Shown here piece by piece: positions 7,352 to 10,428 of a stretch of DNA of 10,428 bases. The stretch comes from Pyrodictiaceae archaeon (lineage in GTDB: Archaea > Thermoproteota > Thermoprotei_A > Sulfolobales > Pyrodictiaceae): NCBI GenBank assembly GCA_027046105.1, contig JALTZQ010000009.1, positions 18,207 through 28,634 of the forward strand, written 5' to 3'. Below the pieces are notes generated by a model, which saw nothing but the letters and a program-made list of their open reading frames with translations, made no database searches and had not been told where the DNA came from. A program made the position numbers and the translations under genes. Numbering within the stretch: the stretch's first letter is position 1; each line of letters begins with the position of its first letter.

Positions 7352-8278
7352 CTATGTTAGACCCTCAACTATCTTTTTTGCGAACTCTCGCGGCTCAAAG
7401 TATTCTAAATCCTCATATCGTTGACCTACACCAATAAATAGTATTGGTTTACGTATAGTGTAAGCTACGCTCAGTGCCGTGCCACCCTTAACATCAGCGT
7501 CTACTTTCGTTAATACTATGAAGTCTACACCTACTGCGTCATTAAAGAATCTGGCTTGCTCGACGGCATCATTACCGGTCAGAGCATCAACTATTAATAC
7601 TTTATAGTTGGGTTTGGAGACACGCACTATTTTGCGAAGCTCGTTAATGAGATCAACGTCTGTATGCATACGGCCAGCAGTATCAATTAGTACAACACGG
7701 TAACCACGATTACGCGCATACTCTATGGCGTCGTAGGCTACTGAGGCTGGGTCAGCACCATATTTTCCACCAATGAATGGTACATTCAACTTCTCTGCAT
7801 GTTTCTGTAGTTGCTCCTGAGCTCCAGCTCTAAATGTGTCAGAAGCGACTATTACTGGTGTAATGCCCTTCTTTTTGAATAAGTAGGCGAATTTTGCTAT
7901 AGTGGTTGTCTTCCCAACGCCATTTACACCAAAAAACATCATCTTTAATGGTTCGCTTGGTGAGTGACGGAGAGCCTCAGCTACTATATCAACCTTTTTC
8001 CAATTCCTGGATAAGATGGATTCAATTGATTCTCTTAAGGCATCGATAATGACCTCTTTTGTGTCCTTAAACCGTGGCACTTTAACACCAATAAGCCTTT
8101 TCTTCAGCTCCTCTGCAAGTGCCTCAGCTACCTCAAGTGCGACATCAGTCTCCACAAGTGAAATAACTAGTTCTTCTAGTAGAGGATCTAGATCCTTCTC
8201 CTTGAGCTCCTTAGAAGCTATTTGTGATGCCACGTTATCAACAAACTTCTTTAGGGCCGTCTTAATTCTATTAAACAT
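7352..8278 (-). CDS. ftsY: Signal recognition particle receptor FtsY
   Basis: FtsY is the SRP receptor GTPase that hands ribosome-nascent chain complexes to the Sec channel at the membrane. It has 308 residues, with a helical N domain (about 1-100) and a full G domain. G-motifs are intact: GVNGVGKT (117-124), DTFRAGA (147-153), DTAGR (199-203), TKVD (257-260) and FIGVGQ (281-286). Like other archaeal FtsY proteins it lacks the long acidic A domain of E. coli; membrane contact probably uses the short N-terminal helix (MFNRIKTALKKF). The absence of an M domain separates it from SRP54. The ATG start has GAGG 7 nt upstream. It lies 62 nt after the prefoldin gene and just before secE, a functional pairing. 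Confidence 0.97.
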   Translation of the reverse strand: MFNRIKTALKKFVDNVASQIASKELKEKDLDPLLEELVISLVETDVALEVAEALAEELKKRLIGVKVPRFKDTKEVIIDALRESIESILSRNWKKVDIVAEALRHSPSEPLKMMFFGVNGVGKTTTIAKFAYLFKKKGITPVIVASDTFRAGAQEQLQKHAEKLNVPFIGGKYGADPASVAYDAIEYARNRGYRVVLIDTAGRMHTDVDLINELRKIVRVSKPNYKVLIVDALTGNDAVEQARFFNDAVGVDFIVLTKVDADVKGGTALSVAYTIRKPILFIGVGQRYEDLEYFEPREFAKKIVEGLT

Positions 8279-8298
8279 CTTGAACCCTCATGATAATA

Positions 8299-8306
8299 GC
8301 TTAAAG
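8299..8306 (-). promoter_or_regulatory. Weak candidate TATA box before ftsY
   Basis: CTTTAAGC on the minus strand is centred about 25 nt before the ftsY ATG, in the 62-nt gap after the prefoldin gene. That distance would suit a nearly leaderless transcript, but ftsY also has a GAGG ribosome-binding site and may simply be read through from upstream. Confidence 0.22.
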
Positions 8307-8340
8307 AATGAAGAATATGAGGAAAGCAATATTCATGGCT

Positions 8341-8805
8341 TCATTGTTGTGCTTGTTGCCTGGTAATTGCCTGCTCTACGGCTGATCTAAGTGCGGCATA
8401 GTATTGGGCTAAATTAGTAAGCTCTCTACGATAAATATCAAGTACTTTCGAATACTCCGCCTTAAGCTTCCTAATATGTTCCAATGCTTTCTCTACCGGT
8501 AGTTCAACATAGACATCTAAGCCTGCATGAACTATAGCCTTGTTTATAGCCTCTATAGATCCTCGTACAAAAAGCATAGCAGTAGCATCTAAAGGAATAA
8601 GTGAATCCTTTGCTCCACCACGCAAGTTAACTATAGCGTCTTCGAGTAGCGAGAGATTCGTAACTCGTTGCTCTACATCACTAACTAGCGTTTGTAGTCT
8701 GGCTAACTGGTTCTCAATAAGTTGTAACTGGGCTAGTGCTTCATCAAGTGTAAGCTGCCTCTCGCCGGTTGGTACATTACCTTGACCGCTCAAACTTTCA
8801 CCCAT
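8341..8805 (-). CDS. pfdA: Prefoldin subunit alpha
   Basis: Prefoldin alpha pairs with four beta subunits in the alpha2-beta4 jellyfish-shaped chaperone that passes unfolded proteins to the thermosome. The 154-residue product has the class alpha design. A first coiled-coil helix (about 17-55, LTLDEALAQLQLIENQL) and a last helix (about 105-150) flank a central beta-hairpin region (about 60-100, with SLIPLDATAMLFVRGSI and VYVELPVEKALEHI). The tail is Gln/Ala-rich (ITRQQAQQ). ATG 8805 is taken as start, although no ribosome-binding site stands out before it. TTG 8793, four codons later, has GGTGA only 4 nt away and is an alternative. The first 16 nt overlap the end of the LX gene, so the two are probably translationally coupled. 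Confidence 0.94.
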   Translation of the reverse strand: MGESLSGQGNVPTGERQLTLDEALAQLQLIENQLARLQTLVSDVEQRVTNLSLLEDAIVNLRGGAKDSLIPLDATAMLFVRGSIEAINKAIVHAGLDVYVELPVEKALEHIRKLKAEYSKVLDIYRRELTNLAQYYAALRSAVEQAITRQQAQQ

Positions 8806-9053
8806 TTTCTCAATTGTGCTAATAATTGTAGTTGACGATCACGCACCTCTTCAATACTTATCTCTTCTACACGTTCGATCACTATGTGGTATCTTTTAAG
8901 CTTATGGCTTGACCCTAGCTCTGAAAGAACCTTCTCTACTGCATGCTCTGGTTTTAAGGCACGAACTTCCTTGCTAAATTTTTGCCATTCTGGCAACTTG
9001 TCATGGCGTATTAGCATTTTGCCACTCACTCGATAGAATTTAACCTCGCCCAT
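8790..9053 (-). CDS. rpl18a: Large-subunit ribosomal protein L18a / LX (eL20)
   Basis: This is the small archaeal LX protein of the large subunit, equivalent to one half of eukaryotic L18a/eL20. The 87 residues fit the family length. Recognisable parts are the N-terminal strand VKFYRVSGKML, the helix LKPEHAVEKVLSELGSSHKLKR (about 33-54) and the strand YHIVIERVEEIS, a compact alpha/beta fold. The ATG start has GGAGG 8 nt upstream (9062-9066). It is preceded by the 169-nt gap holding a candidate promoter, so it may open a transcription unit running through prefoldin, ftsY, secE and the ribosomal genes. It overlaps the prefoldin gene by 16 nt. Confidence 0.94.
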   Translation of the reverse strand: MGEVKFYRVSGKMLIRHDKLPEWQKFSKEVRALKPEHAVEKVLSELGSSHKLKRYHIVIERVEEISIEEVRDRQLQLLAQLRKWVKV

Positions 9054-9117
9054 TACGTTCCCCTCCGTGGCCTAATGGTATCTCTCCCTACAATACGCGG
9101 CTATATGCAAGACCAGA

Positions 9118-9124
9118 ATATAAG
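9118..9124 (-). promoter_or_regulatory. Candidate TATA box for the LX-pfdA-ftsY unit
   Basis: CTTATAT lies on the minus strand about 65 nt before the LX start codon. A start site some 25 nt downstream (near 9095) would leave a leader of about 40 nt carrying GGAGG. A second AT-rich block (CATATAG, 9101-9106) is close by. The 169-nt gap, the largest among the minus-strand genes, makes a promoter here likely, but its exact place is inferred. Confidence 0.4.
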
Positions 9125-9158
9125 TAGTGAGTTAGCTAGTTTAGACGCGGTGAAATGG

Positions 9159-9174
9159 AGTAAGAGAGTAAGAG
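9159..9174. repeat. 8-bp tandem duplication
   Basis: The unit AGTAAGAG occurs twice in direct contact in the gap between eif6 and LX. On the transcribed (minus) strand it makes a pyrimidine-rich run of CTCTTACT units. It could mark the end of the eif6 transcript or be chance. Confidence 0.6.
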
Positions 9175-9193
9175 GATGTTATTACTAGCTTAC

Positions 9194-9215
9194 TTGGATG
9201 GAATTTGGATGGAAT
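9194..9215. repeat. 11-bp perfect tandem duplication
   Basis: TTGGATGGAAT is repeated exactly twice without spacer, 8 bp outside the stop codon of eif6. It is probably a small slippage duplication in non-coding sequence; no function is evident. Confidence 0.75.
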
Positions 9216-9222
9216 TAGGCTG

Positions 9223-9900
9223 CTAACTGGTAAGTCCAAGTGCTTGTTGGATACGCATTAGCTCTGGACCTGTAGTTTCATCCCCTATTAGCGCACCTTT
9301 ATCATTAGCGATAATGCCTGCGCGAACAAAGTATACGCCGAAATTCACGGTTGCTGTCATCAATTCTACGCCAAATAATTGTACTAGCCTCTTTATTTCA
9401 TCATCATTAACGCCTGGATGTACTACTCCTCCGCGGTTTGTGACTACTATTGTTGAGCCTATGGTCGGTATATTAGCTATATCAAATTGTGCTAGTCTTT
9501 CAACACCAAGGGTTTCTTTTATCTTGTCTAGAACTCCTCTCTCTACTAAGGGTGATACAAGGGCAGCACGGCTATTTGCAACAATTAGATTCCCTAATGC
9601 AGTAGCCCTTATATTCAGTATTTCTACGCGTAACTTACCCGCGAGTGCTGATTTTAGCTCCTCGTACTCATCGCCACGGACTATTCTTGGTAAGAGTATG
9701 CCTTTATCATTGCCTGCAACCATAACGCCATTGATTACCATGTCAGCTATTTTTGTCTCTATAACTTCTACCCCTAGCACTTCCTCTATAGTTTTTACAC
9801 TTTTGGGGGGAAGGCCTGGAGGGATTAAGGCTATTTTATTATTTGCGAAGACGTATACGCCTATATTGGGATTACCAAAAATGCTTATAAGCTCTATCAC
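9223..9900 (-). CDS. eif6: Translation initiation factor aIF6
   Basis: aIF6 binds the large subunit and blocks its joining to the small subunit; it also acts in subunit maturation. The sequence shows the fivefold pseudo-repeat of the pentein fold. Related blocks occur at FGNPNIGVYVFANNKIALIPP, INGVMVAGNDKGILLP, ALGNLIVANSRAALVSP, IGSTIVVTNRGGVVHPG and NFGVYFVRAGIIANDKGALIG. I choose GTG 9900 (225 residues, beginning MIELISIFGN), because a G-rich AAGGGGG lies just upstream and known aIF6 proteins begin close to this point. ATG 9915 would add five residues but has no ribosome-binding site before it. The gene follows rpl31e; the gap is 38 nt to the ATG and 53 nt to the GTG. It is followed by the 169-nt repeat-bearing gap. 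Confidence 0.95.
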   Translation of the reverse strand: MIELISIFGNPNIGVYVFANNKIALIPPGLPPKSVKTIEEVLGVEVIETKIADMVINGVMVAGNDKGILLPRIVRGDEYEELKSALAGKLRVEILNIRATALGNLIVANSRAALVSPLVERGVLDKIKETLGVERLAQFDIANIPTIGSTIVVTNRGGVVHPGVNDDEIKRLVQLFGVELMTATVNFGVYFVRAGIIANDKGALIGDETTGPELMRIQQALGLTS

Positions 9901-9953
9901 AGCAACCCCCTTCATTATGTAATGTAGGACACTGGTATTAGCCTTAGCTTGCT

Positions 9954-10226
9954 CTATCTCTCATATAAGAAAACCTTTACGATTCCTTTTTCAGGATCTT
10001 TGACAGCCTTTACTTTTACTCGCCTGGGCGGCTTTTCTATACCACGGGCCCATACATACTCATTAACATCATTGTATATTTTCACATTCTCAGGATCAAC
10101 ACCGAAGTGTCTGGCAATGAACATCCTAATATAACGCATTGCTCTTGCTGCTCTATTACTCCTTCTACCCCAGTATAATCTACCAAGGGGTACTACATAA
10201 ACCATTTCGCGTTTATCCTTGGGCAT
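9954..10226 (-). CDS. rpl31e: Large-subunit ribosomal protein L31e (eL31)
   Basis: L31e sits at the rim of the polypeptide exit tunnel, near the docking site of SRP and nascent-chain factors. The 90-residue product shows the family pattern: VYVVPLGRLYWGRRSNRAAR (about 9-28), AMRYIRMFIARHFG, then VKIYNDVNEYVWARGIEKPPRRVKV and a final strand KVFLYER. The start is ATG 10226, because GAGGTG (10235-10240) lies 8 nt upstream. The GTG at 10235 would add three residues but overlaps that site. It follows rpl39e after 23 nt and precedes eif6, the usual archaeal order. Confidence 0.97.
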   Translation of the reverse strand: MPKDKREMVYVVPLGRLYWGRRSNRAARAMRYIRMFIARHFGVDPENVKIYNDVNEYVWARGIEKPPRRVKVKAVKDPEKGIVKVFLYER

Positions 10227-10234
10227 GGGGGACA

Positions 10235-10240
10235 CACCTC
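10235..10240 (-). promoter_or_regulatory. Shine-Dalgarno site deciding the rpl31e start
   Basis: GAGGTG on the minus strand ends 8 nt before ATG 10226. Its last G is the first base of the competing GTG, so the longer reading is unlikely. Confidence 0.7.
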
Positions 10241-10249
10241 TAAACTACA

Positions 10250-10405
10250 CTATACTTTAAGGCTCACTCTCCTCCAATGCCTCCTTTTGGGGTGGTCACG
10301 AAACCTTCTATTAGTCTTTACAACAACCCACAACGGAACACTACGGTTCTGCTTACCAGCTTTCGCTAAACGAAGCTTCCTTGCTAAAGGCTTAGCCCGC
10401 GCCAT
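10250..10405 (-). CDS. rpl39e: Large-subunit ribosomal protein L39e (eL39)
   Basis: L39e is a small, very basic protein lining the ribosomal exit tunnel. The minus strand encodes 51 residues beginning [20 protein letters not shown] and ending in a TAG. The highly conserved core [13 protein letters not shown] and HPKRRHWRR is present, which makes the assignment secure despite its size. About a third of the residues are Arg or Lys. The ATG has GGTG only 4 nt upstream, shorter spacing than its neighbours. An in-frame ATG four codons earlier (10417) is possible, but the MARxKP beginning fits the family. It is the first complete gene of the minus-strand cluster; its own promoter must lie beyond the window. 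Confidence 0.96.
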   Translation of the reverse strand: MARAKPLARKLRLAKAGKQNRSVPLWVVVKTNRRFRDHPKRRHWRRVSLKV

Positions 10406-10428
10406 GGCACACCCCATCCGCGTTATCC

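Noticed and set aside
9314..9922. 202-codon plus-strand open frame opposite eif6
   Set aside because: The minus strand encodes a clear aIF6 with all five repeats; the plus-strand frame is low-complexity Ser/Thr/Pro sequence with no recognisable domain.
10423..10428. Possible end of another minus-strand gene (GGA TAA) before rpl39e
   Set aside because: Only two codons are visible; a PDCD5-like or other gene is often found there in archaea, but nothing can be supported.
1..10428. CRISPR array, insertion sequence, prophage or defence system
   Set aside because: No spaced repeats, transposase, integrase or effector motifs are visible; the window is almost fully covered by conserved housekeeping genes.

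Overview
The window comes from an archaeon, most likely a hyperthermophilic crenarchaeon (Thermoproteota). Desulfurococcales or Pyrodictiaceae is a reasonable guess, but I cannot fix the genus from sequence alone. The evidence is the archaeal/eukaryotic-type gene set (L39e, L31e, aIF6, L18a/LX, prefoldin alpha, Spt5, SecE, P0-like L10, AlaRS with an archaeal N-terminal zinc module), several TTG and GTG starts, Shine-Dalgarno motifs matching GGAGGTGAT, and a GC-rich tRNA without an encoded CCA.

Layout. Positions 1-576 (+) hold the 3' part of a metallo-beta-lactamase-fold diiron (ODP-type) protein. Positions 577-735 are non-coding between convergent units. Everything from 736 to the right edge is on the minus strand. 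In transcription order (right to left) it reads: rpl39e, rpl31e, eif6, a 169-nt gap with a candidate promoter and short tandem repeats, rpl18a/LX, prefoldin alpha, ftsY, secE, spt5/nusG, rpl11, rpl1, rpl10, a 141-nt gap with a candidate promoter, alaS, a COG2454 (DUF434) gene of unknown function, and tRNA-Arg(UCU). Genes are packed tightly: alaS and COG2454 overlap by 26 nt, LX and prefoldin by 16 nt, and COG2454 overlaps the tRNA by 10 nt.

How the genes work together. This is the well-known archaeal information-processing supercluster. It makes large-subunit proteins (L39e, L31e, L18a, L11, L1, L10), the 60S/50S anti-association and biogenesis factor aIF6, the RNA polymerase elongation factor Spt5, co-translational targeting and export parts (FtsY, SecE), a folding chaperone subunit (prefoldin alpha), and alanyl-tRNA synthetase. 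L11 and L10 form the base of the ribosomal P-stalk. The L12 gene that often follows rpl10 in archaea is not present here.

Most of the window is ordinary housekeeping sequence, and I do not see an undescribed multi-gene system. The items most worth a second look are the COG2454 protein, whose spaced aspartate motifs resemble NYN/PIN nucleases; the nesting of its stop codon inside the tRNA gene; the missing rpl12; and the loss of normally conserved glycines in the L11 switch region. Several starts here differ from the longest open frames because GTG codons lie inside Shine-Dalgarno motifs; the chosen starts are explained per gene.
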